Shown: positions 48,188 to 61,244, counted from the stretch's first letter. The stretch is 64,000 bases of DNA from Saccopteryx bilineata (GCF_036850765.1 NC_089498.1:55169795-55233794), one strand, 5' to 3'. Translations and numbers: made by a program. Notes: generated from the sequence alone by a model not told the origin.

Positions 48188-49039
48188 GGGGGGATTTTGC
48201 TTTATTGACTTTGTAATATTTTGGGGGGAGAAGCAAAGAAACCACCAAATTTAAAACACATTTTTAAATTCATAAGAAATTCAAGGTAATATTTTATTAT
48301 ATTTCAAAGAAAATAATTTAAAATGTTTCCAATAATATTTATTTGTTCCCAAATTACATGATGCCATGAGAGAAATAAGGATATCTGATTTTAAAACATA
48401 GTTTATAGTGTCTTTTAGATTTATTTATCTACATATATTGAACTGAAATTATAGACTACTTTCTTGATTTAGATCAAGCTCACAAGATATGCCACTTGTG
48501 ATATATTTCCACTAACCTGTCTAACCCCTTACACAGCTAAATATATCAGTATATACATATAGACAGACAGGCAGACAAGTTGAAGAACACCTCAAAAGCA
48601 AGATCATATCTATACTGCTATCTGTTCCATGCTGAATATAGTCATTTATATGTGAGGTAAAAGCAATAATAAATTCAGTCCATCTATAGAACTCACCACT
48701 GGTTTTTAACTCTCAAACTTTTATACATTTGTTTCTCATAGAATTTTAATTATACTAAAATTCAAGAGATTCAAATTATCTCTTACTGCTTAAGCTCTAA
48801 AAATCAAAATACTTTCTCAGGCATTGAAGTTCCTCTCAAGTCAGATGCTTTGTAGAGGAAATCTAATTTGGTTAAATATCCTTCTTGTTCTCTAATTTAG
48901 CCTTTCCTGAACCAGCAGCTGCATAAGAAATAGCTTACAAATAAAAAATCGTTAAAGCTGAAAATTTTAGTTGTGTGAGACCTAGAATATAAATTCCACA
49001 ATTTCTAAACTAAGTTTATACTAGAGATTCTCTTAAATC
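48188..49039. other. Unique AT-rich DNA, no gene seen
   Basis: No recognisable feature. Confidence 0.6.
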
Positions 49040-49225
49040 TAAAATGAAATAATTCGAAACTCAAAATAAAAAGCTCATCAAACAGATAATAACTCCAATC
49101 TCAGGTGCAGCACCAACAAAATGGAAATGGTCTAGGAAAGATTAAATGAGATAATGATGTCAGAAGCTTAGCATAAATGCAGGTAGAAAATAAGTACTCA
49201 AGTAAATGAGAACCATTCTTATCAC
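49040..49225 (+). repeat. MIR SINE relic
   Basis: The 3' half of the MIR pattern is clear: aaaatgg, then agattaaatgagataatga, agcttagcataaatgcaggt, and agtactcaagtaaatgagaa. The 5' half is blurred. Confidence 0.7.
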
Positions 49226-50440
49226 GACATTTTTCCTTACAGCTCTCTTTTTGCACCAAGAAGAATTATAATATTTCGGTTCTTTTAAAGTTTTTCTTCT
49301 TACACCTTACCTTATATAAGCAAATGAGCTCGCTCTTGATGTAAAGTACGTGTTTCAAATTCTAAACTGTTACCACTGTGTAACAACACTGTATGTTAGT
49401 TAATATTTTTAAAAGCATATGGCCATATCCTAAATTGACAGTATTTTTAGAAATATGGGTTATTTAAACTTTTGAACAGAAACAAATAAACACTTTGATT
49501 TTTCTGAACCTATCATATTAAAATAGCGATGAAAACTTCAGAGCGATACTGGGCTACTTAATCTCTAACTTGTTTTCTAAAGGACAAAATATTCAACCTT
49601 TAACTAAAATTCTAAGAAAATTTTTTATGTTTAGAAACTCTGTACAATATATAATCCAATATTTAAAATAAATCATCAAAATAAATTAATAAACCTATGT
49701 TATATGAGCTAAGCATTATAAGGAGACATAATCTGTTCTAATGTGAAAAAATAAACCGGAGAGAAATGTGTTTAAATGTAACTAATTAAAAGTAAGCAAA
49801 TTAAATAGTTCAAAATAATAAAATAAGTGTCATTTTGAACAATATATATATAATTACCAAAAATAATATATGAATAATACTGTTATATATTATTTTTAAG
49901 ATAAAGTAACTCACATGACATTATCTTTTTTATTAATTAGCTATAAAACATTTATCTTAAAAGGTATTTTAAATCTGCTATGGGTGTCAGAAAATAAATA
50001 AATAAATAAATCCTTGGCAGCTGAGAAATAAAACCTTCTTAATATCTTCCGATCTATTATTTTTATAAATAACTATTTTAGTATTTTAATCTCTATACTT
50101 GATTTCTACTTTAAATTGTACTTCAGACTGGGGCTTGTACCATTAGTTCTGCAATTTTTAGGACATTGGACTTGAATTGAATAAGACTATCAACTTTTTC
50201 TGGTACTCCAGCTTGCAAACAGCAGATCATGCACTTTCTTTGCCTTTTTAACTGTGTAAACCAATTTCTATAATAAATCTCCTCATATACATCTCTCTAT
50301 CTCAATTTCTATATATCCTATTGGTTTTGTTTTATTGGAGAACATAACATACTTTGCAAAAATATAGAAATCAAACAGTGCAGATCAGTAAATTAATAGC
50401 ATAAACATACCCATGTTTTCTTTATCATCATGTAGGTAAA
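49226..50440. other. Unique AT-rich DNA, no gene seen
   Basis: No coding or RNA feature is supported. Confidence 0.6.
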
Positions 50441-50630
50441 GAAAAATAATAGTATAGCCCACTAAAAACCTCCATTATACCTCCTTCCATTTTGCTTCTA
50501 ATTCCATAATATAGTTTTGTCTGTTTTTTTAATGTTATAGGAATGGTATGAAACAGTATTTTTTTTTCTGTCTGGCTAATGTAGCTTAACATTTGTTAAT
50601 AAGATTAATCAATATTCTTACAGAAGGATG
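50441..50630 (-). repeat. Ancient L1 3' fragment, left part
   Basis: Minus-strand text (aatggtatgaaacagtattt, then tctgtctggctaatgtagct) follows the ancient L1 3' region. It continues on the far side of the young L1 at 52055, so one old L1 was split by a new one. Confidence 0.65.
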
Positions 50631-52054
50631 TAGAACATATTTTTTTTTATTTTTTTTTAATAAATTTTTATTAATAGTAATGGGATGACATTAATAAATC
50701 AGGGTACATATATTCAAAGAAAACATGTCTAGGTTATTTTGTCATCAAATTATGTTGCAAACCCCTCGCCCAAAGTCAGATTGTCCTCCGTCACCCTCTA
50801 TCTAGTTCTCTGTGCCCCTCCCCCTCCCCCTAACTTTCTCCCTCCCTCCCATGTCCTCCCTCCCCCCCCCACCCTTGGTAACCACCACACTCTTGTCCAT
50901 GTCTCTTAGTCTCATTTTTATGTTCCACCAATGTATGGAATCATGTAGTTCTTGTTTTTTTCTGATTTGCTTATTTCACTCCTTATAATGTTATCAAGAT
51001 CCCACCATTTTGCTGTAAATGATCTGATGTCATCATTTCTTATGGCTGAGTAGTATTCCATAGTGTATATGTGCCACATCTTCTTTATCCAGTCTTCTAT
51101 TGAAGGGCTTTTTGGTTGTTTCCATGTCTTGGCCACTGTGAACAGTGCTGCAATGAACATGGGGCTACATGTGTCTTCACGTATCAATGTTTCTGAGGTT
51201 TTGGGGTATATACCCAGTAGAGGGATTGCTGGGTCATAAGGTAGTTCTATTTGCAGTTTTTTGAGGAACCACCATACTTTCCTCCATAATGGTTGTACTA
51301 CTTTACAGTCCCACCAACAGTGAATGAGGGTTCCTTTTTCTCCACAGCCTCTCCAACATTTGCTATTACCCGTCTTGTTGATAATAGCTAATCTAACAGG
51401 AGTGAGGTGGTATCTCATTGTAGTTTTGATTTGCATTTCTCTAATAACTAATGAAGCTGAGCATCTTTTCATATATCTGTTGGCCATTTGTATCTCTTCC
51501 TGGGAGAAGTGTCTGTTCATGTCCTCTTCCCATTTTTTTATTGGATTGTTTGTTTGTTTGTTGTTGAGTTTTATGAGTTCTTTGTAAATTTTGGATATTA
51601 GGCCCTTATCTGAGCTGTCGTTTGAAAATATCAGTTCCCATATAGTTGGCTGTCTGTTTATTTTGATATCAGTTTCTCTTGCTGAGCAAAAACTTTTAAT
51701 TCTGATGTAGTCCCATTCATTTATCTTTGCCTTCACTTCTCTTGCCATTGGAGTCAAGTTCATAAAATGTTCTTTAAAACCCAGGTCCATGATTTTAGTA
51801 CCTATGTCTTCTTCTATGTACTTTATTGTTTCAGGTCTTATATTTAGGTCTTTGATCCATTTTGAATTAATTTTAGTACACGGGGACAGGCTGTAGTCGA
51901 GTTTCATTCTTTTGCATGTGGCTTTCCAGTTTTCCCAACACCATTTGTTGAAGAGGCTTTCTTTTCTCCATTGTGTGTTGTTGGCCCCTTTATCAAAGAT
52001 TATTTGACCATATATATGTGGTTTTATTTCTGGGCTTTCTATTCTAGAACATAT
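50631..52054 (-). mobile_element. Young 5'-truncated L1
   Basis: The body (50641-52044) carries the last ~375 codons of ORF2 and the full 3' UTR, with an A-rich tail seen as T-rich sequence at 50641-50670. TSDs (tagaacatat) lie at 50631-50640 and 52045-52054. It is nearly identical to positions 45500-46900 of L1 copy 3. The truncation point lies inside ORF2, the usual result of incomplete reverse transcription. Confidence 0.95.
50918..52044 (-). pseudogene. L1 ORF2 C-terminal fragment (open)
   Basis: The 3' part of ORF2 remains open from the truncation point to its natural stop at 50918-50920, ending in the residues MIPYIGGT. It includes the cysteine-rich segment ([18 protein letters not shown]), important for L1 activity. 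It lacks the endonuclease and RT domains, so it cannot work alone. An upstream ATG at 52069 lies in flanking DNA and would add a few non-L1 residues by chance. It keeps the GAA codon that is mutated to TAA in the copy at 46103. Confidence 0.93.
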
Positions 52055-52820
52055 ATTTAGTTGTGTCATAACCTGTGACTATTTATTATTTACTTACCAA
52101 AAATTATTTATTTATTCTATTTTTGATGGTCATTTTAGTTTCCAGCTTGGGGCTATTTAAACAACACTGCCAAGATAATGCTGCTGTTTTGTTTCAATCC
52201 TGATGACTACCTTACTAGGAGGGAAATTCTGAGGTCATAGTAGATATATGCATCAATTTAAATTTATAAACTAATCTCAAACCACTTTTTAAAGTGATTT
52301 CACACATTTATATTAGAAGCAGTCTGATAATCCTGGATGGTTCACATTTGTGTAACTACTTTGTATTAATTTTCTTTTTAATTTTTGCCTTCTCATGGGT
52401 GTGTTGTGGTACCGAGCTGCAGTTTTAATTTTCATTTTCCTCATAAAGTTCTACACCTTCTCATAAGTTTACTGTCCATTTGAATAGCCTCCTTGTGAGG
52501 TTGTAGGTGAAGTCTCTTGCCCATTTTTTTTCCAGGGATTTTGTATAATTTTCTTATTGATTTATTACTGTACATTCTTTATTCTAATTTTGTTTTGGTT
52601 TTATGTGTTACAAATATATCCTTCCACTTTATGAATTGCCTCCTCACTTTCTTGATTATATATTTTGATGAGTATTATAAATTTTCACTAAAAAAGTTAT
52701 CTTTTTGTTCATTTGTTTGTGTTTCCCATATAAGAAATCATTTTTTTGTTTTTGTTTTCCATACAAGAAATCAGTCTTTAACCATGCTTATGAGAACATG
52801 CTACTAAGGCTTCTTCCAAA
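52055..52820 (-). repeat. Ancient L1 ORF2 3' fragment, right part
   Basis: Minus-strand text keeps the order of L1 ORF2 3' blocks: tttccagcttggggctattt, caagataatgctgct, catagtagatatatg, tgaagtctcttgcccatttt, and cactttatgaattgcctcct. All are heavily decayed. It is the host element of the young insertion at 50641-52044. Confidence 0.7.
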
Positions 52821-53376
52821 ATCCGTATTAAGTCTAAAATCGTCCTAGAATTGATTTTAGTTTAAAGTGTGAGTGAATTCCTGAAGGCAAAAAATACTCT
52901 ATAGCATAAGTGAGTTTCCATGCAAATATCAAATAGCTGATGTTAAAGCCCTGGGTCATGTGAAAAATAGTTTATAGAGAAATTGAAAAAAAAATGGGTT
53001 ATGGCTAAAAGATGGTTTGAAGCAGAAGTGTAGAGAGATTATGCTGGAGTGATAACAATGACCAGATTAAGATTTAATAATAAACTTGTAATATAATAAA
53101 ATATATTATTAGGGGTACTTCTTTCAAAGATAATTGAGGCTTGATTGTTCTCAGAGCTAGTAATAAGTAAAAGAGTAATGAGTAAGAGATTTTCATTGAA
53201 CTCTGATTTAAAATGCAAAAGTCATTTAAAATAAAATTCCACAAATTTTTCAAAATTAATTCCAAATAAGAATGTTATATCAATAATTGTAATAATGAAC
53301 TGATTATTGACACCATTTTGATACATGAAGATTCTCAAAATTTATTTTTAAAAATTTCATCAACTATAATTAATTT
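52821..53376. other. Unique AT-rich DNA, no gene seen
   Basis: No recognisable feature. Confidence 0.6.
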
Positions 53377-53388
53377 CTTAATCTTTTT

Positions 53389-53653
53389 TTTTAAGCAAGA
53401 CAGAGAGGGACAGATAGAGACAGACAGACAGGAAAGGAGAGAGATGAGAAGCATGAACTCATAGTTGCAACACCTTAGTTCTTCATTGATTGCTTTTTCA
53501 TTTGTGCCTTGACTAAGGGGCTTCAGCTGAGCCAGTGACCCCTTGCTCAAGACAGTGACATTGGGCTTTAAGCCAGCAAGCTCAATATTTCACACCTGGA
53601 ACCTCCGTGTCCCAGGCCGACACTCCATTAACTGTGCTACCACTTGGTCAGGC
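53389..53653 (-). repeat. SINE type B, internally shortened
   Basis: On the minus strand it begins gcctgaccaagtggtagcac at 53653. The TSDs are cttaatcttttt (53377-53388) and cttaatctattt (53654-53665). Confidence 0.88.
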
Positions 53654-53689
53654 TCTTAATCTATTTTTCTTTTAATTTTTTCATTGATA

Positions 53690-53830
53690 TAAGAGAGAGA
53701 GAGACAGGCTTCAACTTGCCATTCCACTTAGTTTTTCTATTTAGCTGTGTATTCATTGATTACCTCTCTTATGTACCCTGACTGCCTTGACCAGTGATTG
53801 AACCCATGACCTCGGTGCTAATGAGATTCA
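53690..53830 (-). repeat. SINE type D-like relic
   Basis: The minus strand reads cgaggtcatgggttcaatca, then gtacataagagaggtaatca and a CT-rich tail. This matches the layout of the type D element at 8253, but it is more decayed and lacks the tRNA head. Confidence 0.7.
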
Positions 53831-54561
53831 ATGTTCTAATAATGATTTTAAAATATGGTGCTACTGAATTTTAGTTTTCCTTGTTCATAGTCAATTATGA
53901 CAATATTCAGGTCATCCTCATTTGCTAATAATAAAAAAGGAAAATAAGGATAAAATTGTGTTCAAGGTATACAAAGATGCACAGCAATGTGTAGTCATGT
54001 CACTTTCTAAAACAAGCTCCCAAAATGATTTGAGATGATTGAGGTATAATATTAGATATTAGAAACACATACAGCAGTCCAATAAACTAAACTCTTGGAT
54101 TTAAGCCAAACTAAACAATATGAGCTTATCTTTTTTTAAAGATCCAAATTAGTAAATTATGTATATTTTAGAAATCTCCACAAGTGGCTTTTAAGGACAT
54201 ATAGCAATATCAAACTTTGTCTCATAGTCAAAGTACTACTGGTCTAATAGAAAAAGCTAATATTTCTTTATATAAAGTTAAACATTAGTTTAATTATTAA
54301 AAATTTATCCAGAGTCATTATTAGAACTTAGATTGTATTGATATATTCATGAAATATAGAATGCACAAAGCTGAGTAAACAGCTTAAATGGGTAGGAGGG
54401 GATAATTAAAAAATTGTAATTACTGTCATATTTTCTGATACCTGTTTTGACCCACCATTCCTAGCAAGCATGTAAGTATTGATATTTGAGGACTCTGGAA
54501 ATAGAAAATCCAAGGATATACATTAGAACTTAGAAAAAAGGAAACAGATAATCTTGTTCAT
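53831..54561. other. Unique AT-rich DNA, no gene seen
   Basis: No recognisable feature. Confidence 0.6.
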
Positions 54562-54573
54562 AAGATAGAAACA

Positions 54574-54949
54574 GGCTCTGGATGGTTGGCTCGGTGGTAG
54601 AGCATTGGCCCTATGCATGGATGTCCTGGGTTCAATTTCCAGCCAGGGCACACAGGAGTAGCAACCATCTGCTTCTCCATTCCTCCCCCTCTTCCTTCTA
54701 TCTCTCTATATCTTTGTTCCCCTCCCACAGCATGGCTCAGTCAGAGCAAGTTGGCCCTAAGCACTGAGGTTGCCTCCATGGCCTCACCTCAGGTGCTAAA
54801 ATAGCTCAATTGCCAAGCAATGGAGCAACGGCCCCAGATGGGCAGAACATTACCCCATAGAGGGCATGCTGGCTGGATCCCGGTTGACATGCATGTGGGA
54901 GTCTGTCTCTCTGCCTCTCCGCTTCTCACTTAAGAAAAAAAAGAAAGAA
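54574..54949 (+). repeat. SINE type A
   Basis: A full-length, moderately decayed single-unit copy from ggctctggatggttggctcg to an A/G-rich tail. The TSD aagatagaaac (54562-54572) recurs as aagatagaacc (54950-54960). Confidence 0.9.
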
Positions 54950-55084
54950 AAGATAGAACCAAACTACATGATGTTATGCAGATCTGCTTTTCTAATGCAA
55001 TTCTAAAAGGATTTCAACATGTGATAATAAGAGACATGGAGCACTGTACCTGAACTTGGTGTACTCCTAATTGCTGATCTCTTT

Positions 55085-55398
55085 AAGAAATGAATGGGCA
55101 GAGGCGGGATCAAAGGGACCAGAGGGAAAGTAGGCAGAGGGAAAGGGGGTGAGAGGATGGGATCAGAGAAAGGAAAGAGATTGGTGAAATTATACATATA
55201 TAACACAGCATTATAGAGAGCAGGACAGCAAATCCTGGAGGGAAGGGTGGGGAAGGCTTTGGGGGAAGGGGGAAGGGGGGTGTTAAAGAGAACAAGGGGG
55301 TGGGGGGAGATATATTCAGTGGGACACTTAAATCTAATTTATTGTGTAAACACAATAAATTAAAATCAAATATTAAAAAAATAAAAGAAATGAATGGG
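55085..55398 (+). mobile_element. 5'-truncated L1 3' end, copy 2 lineage
   Basis: The body (55099-55384) is 3' UTR only, with gcaaatcctggagggaaggg, a G-rich tract, and tgtaaacacaataaattaaa, matching the 3' UTR of L1 copy 2. A 14-bp TSD, aagaaatgaatggg, lies at 55085-55098 and 55385-55398. Confidence 0.93.
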
Positions 55399-56956
55399 AT
55401 TGTACTTTGAGCTATCCACATAGGGTATTGACCTATAACTATGTGAAGTGACAGGCAAGCCTGGTCTGACCCAAAGCAGGAACAGAGAACTTGTTAAATA
55501 AGACAACTGATGAAATTTGTTGCAAGGAAATTCAGTAAGAGGAGTCTTTCACAGGAGAAATAAATAGTGCATCAGGTAGCAATATCTTAGTAATAAGTTC
55601 TCACCCATATCTATGTGGGCTTCAGAAAAAAAGGGGTCAAAATATATCACATTCCAGTATAGTACCTATTGAAAATGAGTTGCTGGTACAGAAACTGGTT
55701 ACAATTTGAAATAACTATAAACACCAAGACCCCATGCTCAACAGTTATATAAATAACAGACTGAGACCTAGTGAATGAATGAATAAATAATTTGCCTAAA
55801 AGCGGTAAAGAAGAATCAGGGTGTGCTCCTGATGATCACTAGAACAATCTAGCCATTCTTACTCATGTAGGAATGTCTTTATTTCAAAATAACTCAAGAT
55901 TATTTTGTTAATGCCCAAACTGACTTGAGACAAAATTCTTATTCTCATTTTACAATGATTTTTTGCTGTTTTATTTTAACAAATATGTGTTACTACATAA
56001 GTCAGCCAGACAAAAATGGTCAGCGATGAGCAGTACAAAAATGAAAAACATATGCTCTACCATCAAGAAATTTGAAATTTAAAGGACTAAGGAAATAGGT
56101 CATTTTGTGCAAAGAAAGAGGTGACACCATATAAACTCAGAGCAGGGGCACAGTGCATAGAGCAAGAAATCTTTCTGGTGGCCACAAAATCTAACAGAAA
56201 CCCTAAATAAAGGTAATAAGTTAGATAATTATATATTAGAAACCATGATGTTTTATGGCATATGAAAAACGAAAGTGATTGCTGGTAATCGGAAAAGACA
56301 TAGATCTGTTTGAGGAACTATAAACAGTTCTATATTATTGTAGCATCAACATGCAGGTGGGAGTTCTGGAGAATAAGGCCAGGGAAGCAGGCCAGGATCA
56401 TGATACAAAGGATATGTTGTATGTCAGTGTAGATGATCAACATGGAGCCATACACATAATAAATATAAAGATAAGGCCAGTTTCATATGGCAGATAATGG
56501 AAACAATGTGAAAATTTCAGGGGTGCAACATACAAAGCAAAAAAGTATTCTATTTGCTATTCAATTTGCACCCAGTAACACAGAGAAGCGTATGTTAAAA
56601 TATAGCAAATATCCTTACTTTTGCATAGTTGAGTAGTTTTCTTTGAGACAATATGTAGCTTATCAAAATGGCATAAATACCATCTATGTAAATATATACA
56701 AAGTGCTGAAAAGTTTCAGTTTTAGTGTTGATAAAGAGCTTACAATGGGTGTATAAAAATAGGGGAAAAAAAGATTGCTGACCCTGACCTTGTGGTTGTG
56801 TTTAAACAAAATTTCTAGTTTTTCTGTTTGTTTGTTTGTTTTCCCCAGGTAACTGTCTAGAATCAAGTGTATGTGTGTCTGTTATTTTTGAAATGAAATT
56901 TCCTTGAACAGTGAACTTCTTGAGAAAGAAGTATATGCATAAAACAGAACCGTTTA
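55399..56956. other. Unique DNA, no gene seen
   Basis: No coding exon or clear repeat is supported. Confidence 0.55.
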
Positions 56957-57281
56957 GCCTGACGAGGCAGTGGTACAATGGATAGAGCATCAACCTGGGA
57001 TGCTGAGGACCCAGTCTTAAAACCCCGAGGTCGCTAGCTTCAGCATGGGCTCATCTGGTTTGAGCAAGGCTCACCAGCTTGAGCCCAAGGTCTCTGGCTT
57101 GAGCAAGGGCTCATTTAGTCTGCTATATCCCCCCAGTCAAGGCACATATAAGAAAGCAATCAATGAACAACTAAGGTGTCTCAACAAAGAACTGATGCTT
57201 CTCATCTTTTTTCCTTCCTATCTGTCTGTTCCTCTCTCTGTCTCTGTCAAAAACAAAACAAACAAAAAACAAACAAAAAAA
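56957..57281 (+). repeat. SINE type B
   Basis: A complete type B element from gcctgacgaggcagtggtac to an (AAAC)n tail. No convincing TSD. Confidence 0.9.
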
Positions 57282-58469
57282 ACATTTATTGCTTCTTCAC
57301 ACCTAAAAACTTCAGAGAGTAATTAAAATTGTAAAAATTAACACTTTTCTGAGAAACACATGTAAAGTCAAGATAATAATTTAGATATAATATCAAAATG
57401 TCAGTAGCTTTGGATAATGTAGGATAATATTTCTGAGCAATGGCTGTTACTTAATTTTATTAGTACAATAAAACAATGGTGACTGCATATCTTGTTCACT
57501 TTTTTCTATTTAACTAGAGTCAAGTGGCATCTGCATTTAAAAAAGAGAGTCTAAATTATTTGGATAAAAATTTTCAGAACTAAAACTAACTATTTCTCAC
57601 TGTTAATCCACCTACTGCTCATTCTTATTGCCTTTGTCAGCCTTATGAATGTTATTGTTATTTGTATTTCTTTCTTTCATATTATTTTTTCATAAACGGA
57701 ACTTTACCTGAGCATCCAGATGGTCTCTCACCACTTATATATTTTACTAAACCTCACAGTATTGACTTCCTTTTAGGCTTTAAACTGGACCACTTTCAAT
57801 ATGTTCCTCCTAATCACATATGCTTAAATTAGCATCATCACTATACAGGCCAGAATAGTGTGTATGTATGTGTGTATGTGTGTGTGTGTGCGTGTAAAGT
57901 CACCTTTATCCTTGGAGTACTAAAATAAAATTTCATACTTTTTCTTTTAGATAGGGAACTGTAATAATTCTAAGATCACTGGAAAAATATGAACAAAATT
58001 TCTGAAGTAAACACTTGCTTTACCACTTCCTCAGGAGGGTTTTAAGTTTTCACCTCTTGAACAAGGCATCATGTTGTGAGGTGCCCTGATTTTGAGGAAG
58101 ACTAATTACAGATTGACTATGGAGACATAGCTGAGTTTCAGATTTGCATTTTCACAATTATTGATTATTTTAATTCATTCTGAAGAACAAGAAAGGCAAA
58201 CAATGCATTATACAAACATTACACTTTGCTACAATTAAAAATCAGGTGCTAAAACCAGTGAAACATTATCTTTGCGAATGTATTCCTCATAGGTTCTGAA
58301 ATGTAATCATATGGCATAAAAACCGCAGATTTATTTTTAGTAAGTAGAATATTATGTTTGATTCCAATGTTTTGTGCTTATCCTTGGGTGGTTTGAGAAG
58401 AGTGGGAAACAAATCTACTTTACATATTATTATATGTACACTTGTACATAACCATGTTTCCTTCAAAAT
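57282..58469. other. Unique AT-rich DNA, no gene seen
   Basis: A TG-rich simple repeat at about 57859-57895 is the only notable feature. Confidence 0.6.
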
Positions 58470-58665
58470 ATACATTACTTAATTTCTTTGAACCTCAGTT
58501 TTGTTTTCTGTAAGATAAATATGAGGAGAATAATGTTAGTAATTATTAAGAAAAAATATTAATCCTTATCTTTTGTTTTTTCGGTGAGGATTAAATGAGA
58601 AACAGCCAGTAGTGATGTGGCTGGCACAGGAAGTACACTGGAAGTCTTAACAATCACTACCAGTC
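58470..58665 (+). repeat. MIR SINE relic
   Basis: The order tctttgaacctcagtt, gttttctgtaagataaatat, gaggattaaatgagaaac, then tggctggcacaggaagtaca matches the MIR consensus layout. An insertion of about 60 bp of AT-rich text separates the halves. Confidence 0.72.
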
Positions 58666-60069
58666 CCTTATATTTTACCTAAGACAGCAACTCACTAGGA
58701 TATTGAAATAATTTTACCAAGCAAAAGCCTGAGTAATTCTTCTTCCTCTGATTACACTAATTCCAATCGATGCTGTCAGTCCCTACTCCAGAGCAGAATA
58801 ATGAGATGATGCTTTATAAAACCAGTAAACGAAACATCATTTTTCTAGTGACAAGAGCTTGCTTCTGAGGGTTACAAATATCTAGAAATCTACAAATAGC
58901 ACTAGAAAAATATTGTGATGAATACTGTTAGTTTTAAAATTCATCATGTTTGGTTTAATGTTATTTAATAATACCTAATTTGATTCTCACTGTTGTTTAA
59001 ATTTCTGAGTGAAATATTCCTCTTTCTAGACTATAATATATATCAAGACTTCCCCACTCAGAACAACACTATATTGGGCTATTTCTGGCTTGTTCATTAT
59101 CGACTGGCCACAGACCAGAGTTCAACCTGTTTGTGTCAAAAGGACATTATACTTCCCTCTAGCTCCTCTTCCCACCTTACCATAACTTGTTGCCATAAAG
59201 TGGAAGAGAAAAAAGTATTTTTCTAATTGGTGTTGCAAAAAATACTTTGTAGGGAACAAAATAAAACTTTTATTTACATGAGTAGGAAAAAAAATTAAAA
59301 TGGCAAAGCAAACATTTTAATATTATTTCTCTTACTTATTTACACAGTAACCAGTAACATAATTTTTCAATACTTTTCTTCAGCTGCCATACTATTATAT
59401 TCATTTAAAATTTTATAATTAACAGTAAGATGACTGTTTATGTTCCAAACCAGAATACTTTTGAGAGTGGGAGGGTGTGCTGTTAATAAGTGCACAAAAG
59501 GCATTCCCTGGGATTGCTTTGGGAAAATCAATAGCAGAATATTGTATCTCCTGTTTTTTCATGTGTAATACCCTCTGTATCTATAATCAGTTCTCATAGC
59601 TTAATTTCCAAAGCTTTCATTACTAATGGTGTTTAGGTTTCTGTAAGGTTTAATAGATTTTAGCTCTTCACCCTTTGTTTATGAAAGAATGTATTAAAAA
59701 TTGTTGAATTGTGAAATACTTAGACATATTTCTTTTTTATATACTGTCAGGATAATTTGGCTTTTTGAGGCATGCCTAAATTTAAAAGTTAATAGAATAT
59801 AATTTTTTTAAATATTATGAAAATATCTGATATGTTTTCTACTAGTCTTCAATTTTTTACAAAAATTTAAAGAAGGTTAAAAAAAAATACATTGTTTCTG
59901 AATATTCCAGAAACTGCCAGTAGGAAAATGGGGTAAAAAAAGCCACAACCTTTACTGGGCATTTACGTTAAAAGGAAAGATGTCTACTTCAAGTTTAAGC
60001 AACAAAAGAGAAATGTGAAAAATACTACACTGATCCAATAAACAATGATAGAAAAAGATTCACTTTACG
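58666..60069. other. Unique AT-rich DNA, no gene seen
   Basis: No coding exon or clear repeat is supported. A 77-codon open frame at 58993-59226 has no recognisable motif. Confidence 0.55.
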
Positions 60070-60818
60070 AAGATGTGTAACAATAAGAGATATATTTAAA
60101 AAGTTCAATAAGATGAGTAATAACAAGTACTGAAGAGGTTGCGGAGAAAAAAGAACCCTCTTCCACTGCTGCTGGGAATGTAAACTGCCACAGCCATTTG
60201 AGAAAATAGTATATATATATATTCCTCAAAAAAATTAAGAATAGAGTTACCATATGACTCAGGAATTCTTCTTCTGGGTATCTACCCAAAAACTTTGAAA
60301 ACATTTATTCACAAAGATATATGCACCTTTATATTCATTGCATCACCATCTAAATGACCCCTTCATTTAGATCCCTTTGATAGATGAATGGATAACATGT
60401 GGTACATATATACAACGGAATACTACTCAGCCATAAGAAAAGATGAAATATTGCAATTTATGATAACATGCATAGTTCTTGAGAGTATCATGCATGCTAA
60501 GTGAAATAAATCAGACAGAAAAGCTTACGACCATATTATTTTATGTATATGTGGGATATAAAACTGAAAGAAACAAATGAATAAACAAGAAAAACAAACA
60601 TAACTCATAGACACAGACTATCGTATGGTGGTTACCAAAGGCAAGAAAGGGTATTTAGTAAAGGCGAAAAGGTGTCAAATATTTTGTGATCAATCGTGAT
60701 TTGACTTTGGGTGGCTGATACAGTGTAATATACTGATATTGCATTATGGAAATGTACACTTGAAACCTATATAATTTTATTAATCAATGTCACTCCAATA
60801 AATTTAAATAGAAATTAA
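60070..60818 (+). mobile_element. Old 5'-truncated L1 3' end
   Basis: It starts in the ORF2 C-terminal part (a decayed version of the block before gaagaggttgcggagaaaaa) and passes the 'ggaatactactcagccataa' block. It ends in the 3' UTR with atcaatgtcactccaataaa. It is decayed and has no intact frame. The left boundary is approximate and no TSD was found. Confidence 0.85.
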
Positions 60819-60832
60819 AAGATAGCTTTCAG

Positions 60833-61191
60833 GCCCTGGCCGGTTGGCTCAGTGGTAGAGCATTGGCCTGGCGTGCAGGAGTACCGGGTTCAATTCCTGG
60901 CCAGGGCACACAGGAGAAGCGCCCATCTGCTTCTCCACCCCTCCCCCTCTCCTTCCTCTCTGTCTCTCTCTTCCCCTCCCGCAGCCAAGGCTCCATTGGA
61001 GCAAAGTTGGCCCAGGCACTGAGGATGGCTCTATGGCCTCTGCCTCAGGCGTTAGAATGGCTCTGGTTTCAGCAGAGTGGCGCCCCAGATGGGCTGAGCA
61101 TCGCCCACTGGTGGGCATGCCGGGTGGGTCCCAGTTGGGCACATGCGGGAGTCTGTCTGACTGCATCTTCATTTCCAACTTCAGAAAAATA

Positions 61192-61224
<33 letters not shown>

Positions 61225-61230
61225 AAGAAG
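60833..61230 (+). repeat. SINE type A, young single-unit copy
   Basis: A full-length copy from gccctggccggttggctcag to a ~30-nt poly(A). An exact 14-bp TSD, aagatagctttcag, lies at 60819-60832 and 61231-61244. It landed at the 3' edge of the old L1. Confidence 0.95.
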
Positions 61231-61244
61231 AAGATAGCTTTCAG

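Noticed and set aside
58993..59226. 77-codon open frame in unique DNA as a possible small gene
   Set aside because: No motif, no Kozak or splice context I can support, and such lengths are expected by chance in 64 kb.
60833..60910. tRNA-like sequence with A and B boxes, considered as a tRNA gene
   Set aside because: It is the SINE head: it is followed by the SINE body, tail and TSD, and no cloverleaf with a 3' acceptor stem is complete. The same applies to all other SINE heads.
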